Part shown: positions 9,901-23,400 of the stretch, in pieces
Layout of the letters: every line of letters starts with the position of its first letter
Position numbering within the stretch: the stretch's first letter is position 1
NCBI RefSeq assembly: GCF_007655135.1
Contig: NC_045128.1
Location: forward strand, 37,232,811-37,296,810
Length of the DNA: 64,000 bases
Direction: 5' to 3'
From: Punica granatum
Lineage: Eukaryota; Streptophyta; Magnoliopsida; Myrtales; Lythraceae
Notes under the pieces: generated by a model
Told to the model about the DNA's origin: nothing
Database searches by the model: none
Seen by the model: the letters and a program-made list of their open reading frames with translations, nothing else
Program-made: the position numbers and the translations under genes

Positions 9901-12900
9901 TGAAAGAGAAGGAAAATGGAAATGAGAGACTCCAACACGCATACATGTTGACGAGGCTATTAAAAATGCAATAAGTATTTGTTTTTCTATTAATTGATCA
10001 TATTTTCCAACAAGGGACTGACCCAATGTTTAATAGGTACAGGAGATTTGGACTTTATTGATACTAAGTTACTTTGTCAATATTAGACAATGTATCCTGA
10101 TTTCACAACTTTTTAGGAACATTACAAGTGGTCTCTATACTGAATTAAGTGTATGAATAGTTTAAGGGGTATGTGCTTCACAAATCTGTCCTAATAAATG
10201 CCAAACTTTATCATGACTGCAATGTCATTTACATGGATTTCAATTTTTAATTGCTGGCTATGGTGATTACGTATGACAAAAGATATCCTGTTAGCTCAAA
10301 AACGTGTCTGTTTTGTGTTGTCTTGGATATTATAGTGTTTTACCTATTGTTATTTATCTCATGACCTTTTTATATTATTCACCTTAATAAGTGGCTTCAC
10401 TCGTGACCAGGAGTCAGAGGTTCGGGAAGCAAGAAATCTTAAATTATCATATGAGCAAACTGAATTATTGAGGGAAAAGTTGTTTGAAGAAAGGAGCAGA
10501 AGGGAAAGGGCGGAAGCAGAGATGTCAAAATTGCAAGAACTCCAGCATAATATGAAAAGTCTAGAGGATGAGTTGTCAGCCTGGAAGCTGATGATGAAAG
10601 ACATTCCGGGTGTGTCATCCCCTGATGATATACCTGCAAAGTTTGCATCTTTACAGAAGTATGTCAGTACTTTTCTTTGATCCATTGACTGTAAACTTGC
10701 CGACTCTGTGATTACCATATACAAATATTTCAATAGGAATGCCCACACGGGATTTTTTTTCCCCACCCAGGATATTGCTGTTGCTTTTATAATTGTCCTG
10801 AGTGATGTCATATATGTATTATTTTATTCCAGTTATAAACTTGAATGGGGGATTTCCTAGCTTACTGTTCAGTGTGTAGATTATTTATTTATTAAAATAT
10901 TTATTTTTCTGATGAATTATAACAGAAGTTTGTGATTCAGTTTTTGAAAAATAACCTTTTCTCCAAATTTTTTCCCCTCCTTATAGTTATATTTGAAAAT
11001 TAATTTAATCATTTTATCATGTCACCTGCTTTAAATGGCTTTGGATCAGGAAATTTTCAGTTGCATGGAATTGCATCCATTAATATATGTCACCTAAATT
11101 AATAATATTGCTTCAGACATGTCCATTTTTAATATTTTAACATGTAATGCAGGGAGGTGTTGGATAGCACGATGAGGCTGGGTGAGTTGAATGCGCATCT
11201 GAAACAAAAGGAGGTGGCTCTTGATGAGGCACAACTTGGGAAACAAAGTGCTGAAGCAGATGCTGCACTGGCCAAGGAGAAGTCGGAAGAGATGGTGCAA
11301 GAGATTAACCGTATTCAGTCAATGGTAAGTTTTCTAAAAGGTTGTATTTTTGTCCTAATATATATGCGGTTTACTACATATTTAGTTAGGAAAGTATGGA
11401 AGGGGTGCAAACCATGTAGGATTCTTGGATAGAAACATAAGATAAATTTAATCTGACAATTTAAACAAATGAAAGGAGAAATTGTTAAGAACAGATATCC
11501 AACTTGCAGACCTTGGATAAGAGAGGTTCTGAATGAGAAAAGACATGTTATGAATGAGATGCTAGTTTCTTAGTACTCAAGTTCTTTCTTTCTATTTGTG
11601 ATAGTCCTTAACGCATACAGAATTGTATGTGCTACAGTATAGTTCGGTGATTTGACAAATGTACTTCACTGCAGCTATCTATGGTCACTGAGGAGCGGGA
11701 CAAATTGAGGTCTCTTCTTGAGGAATACAAGAGCACCAAGAATGATACAGGAGGGAGGAGAGTGGCTGATGAAGCACTTCTGCAGGTTGCTGATCAGATC
11801 CTTCTCATTTCCTGTTTGGGTTTTGTCTTTCGGAGCATTTTTTATCTGATAGATATACCCATGTGCAGGAGCTCCAGTCATCTCTAGCAAACAAGGAAAA
11901 GTGCATCAAAGAATTGGAAAGCAGTTTACAAGTGCAAAAGGAAATCAATAATCGTCAGCGAGAAGAGATAAAGTTACTAGGCGAGAAGCTAAACAATGAA
12001 GCTAGAAGAATAAAGTCATTAGAAAGGGAAAGTGATCGTCTTCGATCAGAGATAGCTCTTTTGGAGGCCAAGGCATGCAGTTTCAATATTTTGACTATAA
12101 TTCCACCCGTTTTCTCCCTTTCAATCTGTTCTCTTACTGTTGAAATACAGTTTAGGACATAATGGAAAATTTTCTCGTCCAATTGAGTGCTAACAATATG
12201 CAACCCTTGATAAACTTGAAGATTTTTCCAGTGATTGGACAAGGATGTCCTATTTGGTATAATTAATTAATGAATACCATAGGAAGAATTATGACACCAA
12301 ACAGGACACTCTTTCCATACTAGCATCTAGACGAACCAGGAGATGCTTTGCCTTCTCTTTCCTAGTTAACCTTAGGAAGGTCCTGGAACTTGTTCCTCAA
12401 ACGGGCCATTACTGCATTTCTATGGGTAAGTTATTTGGTTTCTTGCCTATTTTATTTTCTGACATCATGATTGCCTTTTTCCCACAGCTAGGCCATGGTG
12501 ATTTTTCTTCAGCAAATACAAAGGTATTAAGAATGGTTAATACCCTTGCAGTTGATAATGAGGCAAAGCAGACCATAGAGGCTCTGCGATCTGAACTGCA
12601 GAAGACTAAAGATAAGTTAAAGGCTTTTGAAGAGTTGAACAATCAGTCAGGTATAACTTTCTTTCTCACATTAAAGATGATATCACCGATGATTCAGCCA
12701 CATTTAGAGTATCTGCTTTTTCCGCAATTCCTGTACTGATTTTGTGTAACAATTTGTGTGAAGTTTTATGCTGCAAAGAACATAAATAATAGATCTTCAT
12801 ATCTCCTGTTGTGGCAATCAAATCGGAACCATAAGTGCCGTGTTATCCCTTTCCTTTCCCTTGTGAGGTTTATTTCCTTTTGATGCGTAGCTATCTCCAT

Positions 12901-14095
12901 CATTCAGGTGATGCTGTTAAATCAGTTGATTCCCATATATCTGAGAAGATAATGCAGTTGAAGGAACAGATTGCTACACTTGAAAAACGTGAAGAAAGGT
13001 TTGTGTTTGGCGAACACTATTTTATTCGTTGTTTGTTTGGTCGAGTTCTCATATGTGGAACACTATGGCATGTAGATACAAGACTGTCTTTGCAGATAGA
13101 ATTTCTGTATTCCGGAGGGCTTGTTGTGAGCTTTTTGGCTACAAGGTATGATTGGCCATGCTGCACATTATGTTTCTTTCCCTATTGAAGATTTGCTCGG
13201 ACTGGATTATTGTGCAAGTAGCATATCATTCATATTCTATAATATGTTCTCAGATTCCTACCTTCTATGATCCAAATATTGATATTTTTCCTCAGTGAGG
13301 TCTGGGGCTTGTCTTTACTGAAGAATGCTATGCTAGACTTCTTTTTCCCAGCTCTCTATATTCTTATGGGCCTCCAGTAGTTTCGATTCCTCTTATGACC
13401 ACTAATATGTACTGTTATGTTAACTTGACATGGATTTCTTCCCATCAAATCGATAGTTAAGGATATATCCTCCTGCACTGTTTCATCATTGGTTATCTTA
13501 CTCATCACCGAATTGAGACTTGATGGTGATCGTCTCCCTTGTATCTGATGACAGATTGTGATGGATGAGCACCAACGTCCTAATGGAATCCCGGTAACAC
13601 GATTCACACTTCAATCTATTTATGCCCAAAACAATGAGGAGAAGCTTGAGTTCGAATATGAATCAGGGAACATAGCAATCCTGGTGAGTTGAAAATCTAT
13701 TGTTTTAAAGATTTATCGGTTTCACAAGTAACTCAGATATGCTGTTCTCTCCACTTAGAAGTGACCATGAGAATTATTGCTCTATTTTCTGTTTCTTAAC
13801 AGCCAAATGCATACAGCTCTCAGCCTGACATATCCCAGCAGGTATGTTTTACGTAGTCTGGAAATATGCAGTTTGCAGTGAGCATGTCCTTTGCAGTGAA
13901 CAATGTTCTTATAACTATCACCAACTGCTCGTCATTTTTGCTGATGGTAAGCTGTCTCCTGTTCCATATGACGGTAGTCGTTGAACCTTATCTTTGCATC
14001 TGCAGGTTGGAATCTTCATTCACAAGATGAATTCTATTCCAGCTTTCACAGCCAACTTAACTGTGGAATCCTTCAACAGGCGAACCTTATCTTGA
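6933..14095 (+). CDS. MAD1: Spindle assembly checkpoint protein MAD1
   Basis: Sixteen exons encode 715 residues: 6933-7094, 7757-7856, 8293-8453, 8898-9095, 9178-9270, 9530-9646, 10411-10658, 11153-11324, 11675-11785, 11869-12072, 12488-12650, 12908-12998, 13076-13145, 13555-13683, 13803-13841, 14006-14095. The start (MILRTPPPKK) and the C-terminal domain (YKTVFADRISVFRRACCELF, then FTANLTVESFNRRTL) match plant MAD1, which is about 725 residues long in Arabidopsis. Nearly all of the middle is coiled coil, rich in Glu, Lys, Leu and Gln. MAD1 dimers anchor MAD2 at unattached kinetochores and delay anaphase; in plants it is also found at the nuclear envelope. All introns are GT-AG except intron 10 (12073-12487), which begins with GC. 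The ATG at 6933 starts the conserved N-terminus. The basic proline-containing N-terminus is conserved with the Arabidopsis protein as I recall it. Confidence 0.93.
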
Positions 14096-15040
14096 AGTGA
14101 GGTAGGTATCTCCACCGCCTCCCGCTAAGATAAAAAAGAAGCTATGATTCGCTACGCTGAACTTGATGAACCGGAGAGACTTTTGCATACGTCACTGTGG
14201 ACCTTTGGTTCATTTGAGTGCAAAGTTAAGGATCTTCATTGTAGGAGTGACTGGGCTTGCCATGAAAACTAGAATCGTGGTCACGCTGGTTGGATTCCCC
14301 TCTTGCCTCGGTATCTTCATTGTGGTTGGTATGAGGCTGATTTGGTGCTCCGACTCATGACTGCTGCACCTGCAGGCCCACATGGGTGGAGTTATTTCTG
14401 TAAATTGCCTTTTTGGAGTATTATTTATTTCGTATTGTTATTTTGTTATTGCCATCACGCTGGTTATTAATTACGGTTCGGTAGTTAAAACATGTGAACG
14501 TGATGAGATAAGTCCGTAGGCCATTTTTTTCTTGGGCTGAATTCCTGCCAATCGAATTGCTTATGTTCCGCCCGTGGGTAGTCCACTTTCCAGTCCATAC
14601 TGAAGCAGGCCAGGCCCATTTAACACACAACTCGGGCCAACCCTAGTGAAACGCTTCCAGGTGAGATCTTTTCTCCGAACCATCCTAGCCCAAAGGATAG
14701 AACTCATAGCCCATGATGGAGTGGATAATTCACTGGGTCCATTTGACTACTGGCCTGGAAATGAAGCGAGTTGGGCCATCAAACGATGCCTCACCGCTGG
14801 GACAACAACGACGCGATCATAACGCCACAAATATCATGACACCCTTTAATAGTAAACGAAGATGTCTTGACATGATTTGTACAGTTCCAAGTCCAGCAGA
14901 GGGAGATAAATCAACTTTATGCTTACTAATTTGCTCCATAATGAAAAAGACTTAGCTAGACAAACAGGGAGAAAAAAAAGGAATAATAATAATAATAAAA
15001 AGTTAAAAGACAAAAAAGCTCGAAGGTTTTGAGGAACTAT
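14096..15040. other. Convergent spacer between MAD1 and SPF30
   Basis: Both neighbouring genes end here, so their 3' UTRs occupy the flanks. The middle has promoter-type motifs (GGCCCA at 14613-14618 and the telo-box-like AACCCTAG at 14639-14646) without a recognisable gene. No ORF here resembles a protein. Confidence 0.45.
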
Positions 15041-18000
15041 CTAAAGTCCTCCGTCATCACTCGTCTCGGAGTTAGCACCCTTGAGATGCAAGTGTTTCTC
15101 CCTCTTCTGGAACTCTGTCAAGCCTTTCCCGCTACCCGTCACCCCAACTTTACCGTTGGGATCATCGGGAGACTTGAATATGCTCTCCCGCTTCCTCCCC
15201 GAGAAGAACCCAACCTGCACAGTGCATAAAACATGGAAATCATCAGTCGCCAACAGTCAGTTTACCTAAAGGATCATGCAAACAACAGACACCAGCCTGC
15301 AACATTGTACCTTCTTGGCCCTGCCTTTGGTTGTCTGAAACTGCTGCCACGCATTCTGCCTCTTATTCTGCGCAGCCTCACGTTCCTCCAACCTCACCTT
15401 TGACTTAAAAGCATGTATCTTCTTCTTCTTTGCTGCTTTCTGTTCACACGAGATCATGAAAGTTACCAGAAAGAGAGAAATGCGATATATAAATTGAAAG
15501 CACACCAAAAATTTAGAGCATGCCAACAAAATAACTCTGCCAATAGTCACGGAATTGTCCCATAACCTTGCTTCAGTTCAATCAATTGACACATAGTTTG
15601 GAACTGCGGACACTACTTACCACATCCTCAGGGTCTTCAGGTGCAATACGAAGCTTTGCTGGCAATGTCTTTGGCTGGAATTCAACAGTTGCAGCTTGTG
15701 CAATCTTTCGCTTGATAGCCTGTTTTGTAGCTTCAGCAACACGCTCAGCTTCCAGCAAAGCATCTACAGGTTTTTCTTCAATTCCCCTGACATTATCAGG
15801 GTCCACCTTCAACCAGAAAAATCAGAGCAAACATGACTATCCATGCTCAGAAACTTCTATAATAAGTTTATGCAGAAGAATCCAAACTTAAAAAATCTAA
15901 CAAGTCATTAATTGGCAGTACACATGACAGATATGTGGTAATGAATTTAGCAACTATTAACACTCGCAGCTTACAGTCTTTCTCTGGTCATTAATTGGCA
16001 ATACACATGACAGATATGTGGCAATGAATTTAGCAACTAATAACACTTGCAGCTTACTGCCTCTCTCTGCTGAGTAAACTAGTGGCAAATTCAAGGTAGG
16101 TGGCCTCATTAAATTATTGATTTCATAATATATAGAACAAAACAAGCAACTGGAGATCATCAATAAACAGCCAACCCTGACCTTATCAATTTGTTTCTCC
16201 AACCACAATGTCCATCTAAAAAGGGAAGTTCCGCTACGCCAGACTTTCCTACTTACTTAAAACAGAATATCATGGAATACTGTTTTGAGTGTTGACATAA
16301 AAAACTTTACTGACCAAGGCCTTCAGAAAGGCTATAAGAGAACAGGTGCAGAAGACATATATATAGAGCTACTTGAGGAAAGAAAAAGCACTCGGGTCAA
16401 TCCCAATAATGTCATTGTCACCGCCAGGTTGAATATCCTTCATCATGAGAACACATAAGTCGATTTCAATATCACAAATCACACATCATAATACATCACA
16501 TAAATCAAACATGAGACAACATGAATCATCGAGATAGACATGTGGCACAAGTCAAAAACTAAAGCTTTTCCTACCTCTTCCCTGTTTCCCCAACTGTCAT
16601 ATGTAACATAATATCCATTTGGAGTGTAAGCCTCAATGGTTGCATCATACCTGTAAATTCAACTAATCAAATGCAGAAAGAACAAAGGGTAAAGCAAATG
16701 AAAAGATTAATCAGAATGGGAAGAAATTGTCATCCAAAGGTTTGCATACCATTCCCCATCTTCACTCCAAACAGCTTGAACTTTAGATCCAATGGGAAAC
16801 CTCTCATGATGATCAGGAAAACCTTCCACTGGCTTCATCATGGCAATAATTAGGTTTGTGTAAGAATGAGGACAACATTATTATCGGCACATTCTGAATG
16901 CTAAACAGACCATTGCTGTGACTAATCTATAATAGAGAAAATTCCAGCTAACTCAAGGGAAGTATTCAAGCATGCCAATGCAAAGAAAATATTTGAAAAA
17001 ACCAAACACGAAAAAGAAGAATGAAAATAAATAAAAGATCAATTTTACGATTATCTTGCAGGCCTAATGCCCAAGATTTCCATCTTTCGATCAATTTATT
17101 TACCTACACAAACTAAAATGCACGAGATTAAGATTTTCCGGAATATATTTTAAGCAGCGTAATGGTGATACTTATATACCAAAGCCAGATAGAAAATTGA
17201 AAATTTAGAGCACAGACATAGTATGCCTTGCTACAGTAGTCACCAAATGTTACGGCCATAATTACAAAGTGAAAGCTCTAAGACAATAAGACATACTGAT
17301 TTATTATTTACCAGCCCCTCGGTTTGGGATATGCCAAGAGATTCACTGGTACTTGCACCAATATCTGATGCAGAAATCTCATTCTGTCTTGCAGTTGCAA
17401 GAAGTTCTTCCGTTAAGGCAATTACCTGCATTCCAAACACAGCAACATACAAGGTGAACAATCCATGAAGATTAGTGGCTGATATTATAAAGGCCAAATC
17501 GTTGTGAAAAATCGAACTTAGAATCTCAGTTTGAACATCTCAAATCAGGGAAGAGAAAGAGAGGCAGGCTGTCCATCATGGCAATGCAGACCTGCAAAGG
17601 AACCAACATAGACGTGATGGCCACCAATATTCGCATTTCAAATAAATTTAAAAAAAAATTTCTAACTCCAAATTCTTATTTCCCCACTGCATAGTAGCTC
17701 ATTGCCTCTGGCCTTGAGTGCTCTTGAAAAACCAACCTCACCTTGCAACAAGTTTAAGCAAAAACACCGAGGAGCAACAATCTGATGAATAGTATTGCTT
17801 GTTGAACAGCGAGCAATACATTCAAGAGATCCGCAAGGAAAGAGAGTAGATGAAAGAAAAGAAGAGGTAACCATATGGTTCAGCTATCTTATGTGCTCTG
17901 AGTAGGAGGACGACAGGAAAATGGTAGAAATGACACGGATTATCTTAGTAGCGAACAACTGCGAAACAAAGGCTCAAACTTGGAAAGGAAAAACAGCATA

Positions 18001-18740
18001 GTTCGTCACACCACCTCTGCAAGTTCTTTTTGCATATCAGCATATTCTGCGTTTCCAGGATCATCAGCCAAAAGCTGCCTAACCTGCCAACATAAGTGGT
18101 GTCAAGTCATTACAAGAGTTGGATAAAAGTAAACCAACAATCTACATCTGCCTCCATGCACCCATATGACCGTTGTGCGTCACGCTGAACATAAACACGA
18201 AGGATTTCAGTCAAAACCATATTAAATAAAGAACCCTAAACACCAGCAGGAACCATATTACTACCAGTGGTTCTCAAAAGCTGAGCCTTTTTACCAATTC
18301 TGATGCACTTGGAAACAAAGCCTAATGCCAGAAACACCTCCCCGCAATCTTAAATAATTACAGAAAGTTCAAGAAAACCCTAATTCTCTCCAATAGATCA
18401 ATCAAGTCGAACAACCCTAAGTCAGAGAAAAACCCTAAGTCATCACTAATCGACGCAGGGCAAACAGAATCGACTCCGGCGGAAAAAGCACGATAGCAAA
18501 ACCGAATTCACCAGAAAAGCACATCGCTTTAGCGGTGCGAATTCCACAGTGGCAAGAAAAGCATATTCAGCTGCCGGTGTGATCGAGGAGACATACAAGT
18601 TGGGAATTCAATAAGACGGAGGATCAGCGAGTTAGAGAGAAAGTAGAGGAAGGGAGCAGTACCTGCTGGAGTTGATCCTTGTAAATGGAGAGGTTCGAGG
18701 CGAGCTCATCTATGCTGAGCTCTTCTTCTCCTCCTTGCAT
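15041..18740 (-). CDS. SPF30: Survival-of-motor-neuron-related splicing factor 30 (Tudor domain)
   Basis: Eight exons on the minus strand encode 302 residues: 18740-18663, 18083-18015, 17425-17312, 16832-16750, 16650-16575, 15806-15621, 15439-15311, 15214-15041. The N-terminus (SIDELASNLSIYKDQLQQ) is a helical region. A Tudor domain spans about residues 95-150, with conserved aromatic stretches in VQAVWSEDGEWYDATIEAY and YYVTYDSWGN. The C-terminus is basic (KKKKIHAFKSK) and ends in GKVGVTGSGKGLTEFQKREK. In the family, the Tudor domain binds symmetrically dimethylated arginine on Sm proteins, and SPF30 helps the tri-snRNP join the prespliceosome in the nucleus. Length agrees with Arabidopsis At2g02570 (about 300 residues). 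The upstream region holds several GGCCCA/TGGGCC motifs, as in many housekeeping promoters. Intron 5 carries an 83-bp tandem duplication. Confidence 0.93.
15905..16070. repeat. 83-bp tandem duplication inside an SPF30 intron
   Basis: TCATTAATTGGCA(G/A)TACACATG starts at 15905 and at 15988, and the following text (GACAGATATGTGG, then GAATTTAGCAACTA) is nearly identical in both copies. It lies in the intron between exons 5 and 6. Confidence 0.85.
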
Positions 18741-18760
18741 CCTCGACGGATACAGCACCG

Positions 18761-18764
<4 letters not shown>

Positions 18765-18802
<38 letters not shown>
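18765..18802. repeat. (AG)n microsatellite near the SPF30 start
   Basis: An uninterrupted dinucleotide run lies about 25 bases upstream of the SPF30 ATG, so it should be in its 5' UTR (CT-rich on the transcribed strand). A second GA tract with one interruption lies at 18912-18949. Confidence 0.85.
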
Positions 18803-18805
<3 letters not shown>

Positions 18806-18911
18806 ACAGCTTCGACAAAAAAGCCGGAGATTGAGTTTGATGGAGGTCGAGGACCGACGTCGAGAGCTCAGTCGATTGAATACCAGACGCAAGAATGGAT
18901 GCTCGTCCACG

Positions 18912-18948
<37 letters not shown>

Positions 18949-18994
18949 GATGTCTCCCATGAATCGGATAATCATATCACTTCCGATTTGCTTA

Positions 18995-19047
18995 TTGGGC
19001 TTTCGGCCCAAATTTTATGTGTGCGGGCCACCTGGACTTTTGGGCCC
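18995..19047 (-). promoter_or_regulatory. Site II-type (GGCCCA/TGGGCC) cluster upstream of SPF30
   Basis: TGGGCT at 18995-19000, GGCCCA at 19004-19009, GGGCCA at 19025-19030 and TGGGCCC at 19041-19047 lie within 55 bases, about 255-305 bases upstream of the SPF30 ATG. Such elements bind TCP factors in plant housekeeping and ribosomal promoters. Confidence 0.5.
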
Positions 19048-19474
19048 ATCGGAGAATTGCCAAGTCCAACGGCTGTTTGGAACAACTTCCATTTTTTTTT
19101 TTTTCGGTTACAAAAAAGAACCGTGAATCTTCCAATAAAATGAAATCTTAATAACTAATAAAATGACAAAGATAGTCTTACTGAATATCAAACTTGAAAT
19201 ATTTTAATTACCAGCCAAATGCATGCGCCACACCCTTTTTTGATAAATTCTTTTTTTTTTTTCGTATGTTTGACTTTCACTCGTCCGATATTGCGAAGTG
19301 ATACAAGAGAGCTATTCGGTGCAAGGACACGTACAACTCAGGATCCTCCAACACCCATTGGATCAACTTTCAAAATGTTGTTTCAATGGTAATGAAAATG
19401 ATGATATCAAAATTTCACATTGTCATTTTTTGAGAGAGAATGTAACGATTTCGTTTGATTTTGCAGTATGACTT

Positions 19475-19790
19475 CAATTCTACTTCGTTCCACCCGTGTC
19501 TGGACAAAATAAGTAATAGAAGATTGAAATTTTTATTATTAAGAAATTAATTGTAATAACATTTAAGAAAAAATAAATGTGAATTTATTATTAAATGAAA
19601 GAAAAAATAATATGTATATATGTGTGGATGTAAAAATATATGAAAATTTTATTATTAAAAAATTAATTGTAATAATGATTAGAAAAAAATATGCACGATA
19701 ATTTATTATTTAATAAGAGAAAAAATGTAATTATTATTAAATTGAGAGAAGAATGGAGTGAAGTGGAGTGGGATTTAAACTTCTAAACCA
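19475..19790. mobile_element. Candidate small inverted-repeat element (MITE)
   Basis: The left edge reads TTCTACTTCGTTCCACCC and the right edge, on the opposite strand, reads TCCCACTCCACTTCACTCC, an imperfect inverted pair enclosing AT-rich non-coding sequence. I could not define target duplications, so limits are approximate. Confidence 0.35.
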
Positions 19791-20080
19791 TACGCCACCT
19801 ACTCCTTAAGAGGTTGTTCCTGAGCACGTATCTTGCTTACCCTGTTCATATGATCGCATTCTGAAGTCATCGGGTGGACGAGACAAATCTATTGGATGTA
19901 AAATTCAAGATCATCTTCATCTCATCCAAAGAGAGTTGTACAGTGGAAAGTCTGGAGATGATCTTCTAATTATTCTCAAGAGTGAGTGTTTCTATACCTT
20001 ACCGAAAATTCAGTAGATCCACCATAAAGCATGTAACAATCCTGAGAAACATTCCGAGGCTAAATGGGGTCAAGACAGCA

Positions 20081-20392
20081 TCATTTCTTCAGAAGCATTT
20101 GCCTGAACTCGTCGTTGGACTTGGGGTTCTCCTCTTCCCCTTCATTGGTAGTTTTAGGCTTACTTGCAGACCAACCTAGCGGCTTAACGCTTCGAGGCGT
20201 CGCAAAAGTGTTTTTCCCTTTCAATGGGACATCCTCTAGTCCCCGCTTATGTGCTGCAGACTCGGGTCTAGGAGGTAACCTTGGCTCCTCCTGGGAGGTC
20301 TCCACAGCATCATTTAAAGCAGATTTCCCGACTTTACCCGGTTGCTCACCTGAGGCTGCTCCTGTATATAAAACACGCAGGAAAAAATATCC

Positions 20393-20450
<58 letters not shown>

Positions 20451-23400
20451 AAGAAATAAGAAAATGCACCAAGCCCCTACTTTCAAGCCGATGATTACAT
20501 GGCGTGCCAATCTATAAAGCGATACAGTGCCATGCTATAACATAGGTTATGGCTTAAGATATTGAATGAGACCACCAAGATCCTCTGGGCAGCAAAAGAT
20601 TTGCGAAGTAAGCGTAAAGGGTATCATAGTACTACAGCCAAACAATTTGATGAGCATTTTTTTCCAAAAGAAATCTAAGCTGACACTGTGCTAAAATACA
20701 TGCAGACTTACCATGACCTGCAGAATCTTTCCGACCTTTCTTTGGATTAGAACGAGCAATGCTCAATTTCTTTCCTAGCAGCATCCGCTTATTCTTTGCC
20801 AGCGCAGCGGCAAGGTGTTCATCATCAACAAAATCGACATAGGCCAGTCCCTTCACAAATTTATCAAAACATCCAAACATTAGTTCAGATGAAATAATTC
20901 AAAGATACATTCCATTAATGATCATGAACGGTTCGCTATTGTCAGTTATATGGCCTAATGAATAGCATTATCTACAAGAACAAACGCATTCTTAAACATT
21001 CCTTTCTAGAGATGGGTGGAAGAGAGCATGATAGTGTATTTATATGTATATATGGGTATGTGTGCATGTGTGTGCATGCGTGTATGTGGCACATGTGTCA
21101 GAGAGAGAGGAGGAGGGAGAAAGAGAGACCCTTGATTTTCCTGTGAACTTATCATGCAGAATGCGCACAGCCGTCACCCCTCCGACGTCAGTAAAGAATT
21201 CTCGAAGATGGTTATTGGTAGTCTGAAAGAAGTAAAATAATCAGAATATTTTCTTCACATCACGCTGGTAATGTCTAAAATAGGTATTGCCCATGTATTC
21301 TCTCTTTTGAAGAGGAAGGTCGTGTTTCCAACAAACCTTAGGATCAAGGTTTGATATAAATGCGGTGCACTGATCTGTGAATACTTTAGGCTTGTCAGAG
21401 TGTGTGTCTTTCTTCCCTTGTTCATGCACTTTATCTGCTTCATCAGCTTTTGATTTGCTGTCCTGATCTTCACCTAATTCAGCTGCATTTTCTGGTCGAG
21501 ATTTATTATTTCCATTAGTTTTCTTAGGCCTTGTACTCTCCTTTTGCCTCTTCACAGGAGATTCTTCATCAGTCATGTCAGTGGTGGACTTTCTCTTCTC
21601 ACGAATACCTTTCTTGATGTTATTTTCTTTCTGATCAGTTACTTTGAGTTCCTGCTGCGCCGCGAATAACTGAAGCTCTTCCAAGCGTGGAGTCACCTAG
21701 CAGAATCAGTTGAGCACCTGAACAGTTAAAACATTATGCAAACTTTTTTTTTTTTGGTTGGAATTAAGAGAAGCATTCCACGAAACAGCGAGCAAATAAT
21801 TTTTGCAATGCTTTCTAATTGAATAAACCATGAAGCTATAAACAACACAGCACCATATAGGGTAATGCGCACCTTCTGTACAGCATGGTCAAGATCTTCC
21901 AACTTCCCGAATTCCCTCTCAAAGCGTAACCATGATTGGCATATTTCCTGAATGAATCTGTTTATTAGAAAGTGAATGTATCATCTAATCCACAATGAAA
22001 TAAAGAGGGATTGAAGGACCTTGTATCAGCTTAGCAAAAAAATATAGTTTAAAATATAAGGAATTGAGCCAGTATTAAGATACACCAATAAGGTTCTGAG
22101 TAAAATCATGCGATGTTAAGGGGGAAAAAGTACTGCATAAGGCTTGATAAGAACTTGTCAGAGTAGAGACTGTGAAAGATTGCCATAAGGTTATTAAAGA
22201 GAGGCTAGTCAGGGAGAAGAAGAGAGAGAGAGCTAAAGAGGAACCAAGAAAGCATAAGCATGTTAAGATAGACAGGTTGAAACAAATTAAAGTAAAATGT
22301 AAATGCCTCTGATCTCCAGAACTCCTCTGCACGAAAATGGCAAAAGAATCTTCAATGGACTACCTATGCGATATACTTAGAGTTTAAATAAAAGGTGATT
22401 CGATAAACAATAACAATAAAATGTCTACCTCTGATCCTGTACCGGGAAACCTTTTACTATAGCATCTCCTATAGATTGATCTGGCTTCACTTATATTGCC
22501 GAATTCAATCTCCATATCTATATAACCCTGCCAGGCTTCTAACATGGAGCCACTGCAGCAAACAACAATTTTAGACATAATAAACTATTAAGTTGGTAAA
22601 TCAACATGACAATCATATAGAACAAGTAAAGTCTAACCAGATTTTGAGCGAGCTCTCCCACACTCCACGAGAGGCAACTAAATCGTTCCCCAACTTTGCC
22701 TCTAATCGAGCCCAGTAAGTGTGCAAATGCAACAAAGTCTTTGTATTCTTCAGGTGTGGAGACAAGTAATCCGAAGCTCGCTAAAGGTGAAGATATTACA
22801 AATTAATATAAAAAGTAATCTGCACATTCAATAGGGAAGGCATGTGGAAAATATATAGGAGGAAAAAAGGAAAGGTGACGATGGTTTTGAGAGCAGAGCC
22901 ATCCTCTGCAGAAATGAAAGTAAAACAATGTAAAAGTAGTTAAACCCAGTAAGTCAGCATGATTTTTGTTGCTCCTTAGTTATGTATCTGCTACAAGTAG
23001 AAGTGCCAAAGTTTTGATAACCATTATGCAGATATTGTGCCTCAATTTTGGTTTAATGCAAGGTGCAATTGCGGCTAAGAGCCTTAACGTGGTTAGTTAT
23101 AAGACTGAAGATGACTCATGTGGCTGCATGAGCAACCAAAGACTGGGTATGAGTGACTATCCAGACACTTAAAATTGGGAGAATTTCTAAATTGTAAGCC
23201 AGGGCGGTGACGTTTAGATTGAACATGGAGAAATGTACTAAAGAAACTAGAAAGCGGCCATAAAAACATACAATGTTCTATATGACCTATTAATTAGAGC
23301 AATTCAATAGAAGGCCGGTGATTAACTGACCTGAAAGGTTTCTCGGATTGATATATAGTCCAAGGGGTCCTTAGCTTCCCCAGCAAATGAAATTCTTCTT

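Larger units (their letters stand above)
18741..20080. other. Spacer between SPF30 and SART3-like gene
   Basis: This holds the SPF30 leader and promoter (about 18741-19080), a candidate small inverted-repeat transposon at about 19475-19790, and the 3' UTR of the SART3-like gene. No other gene is seen. The 19525-19740 part contains two similar AT-rich blocks with AAATTAATTGTAATAA. Confidence 0.5.
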
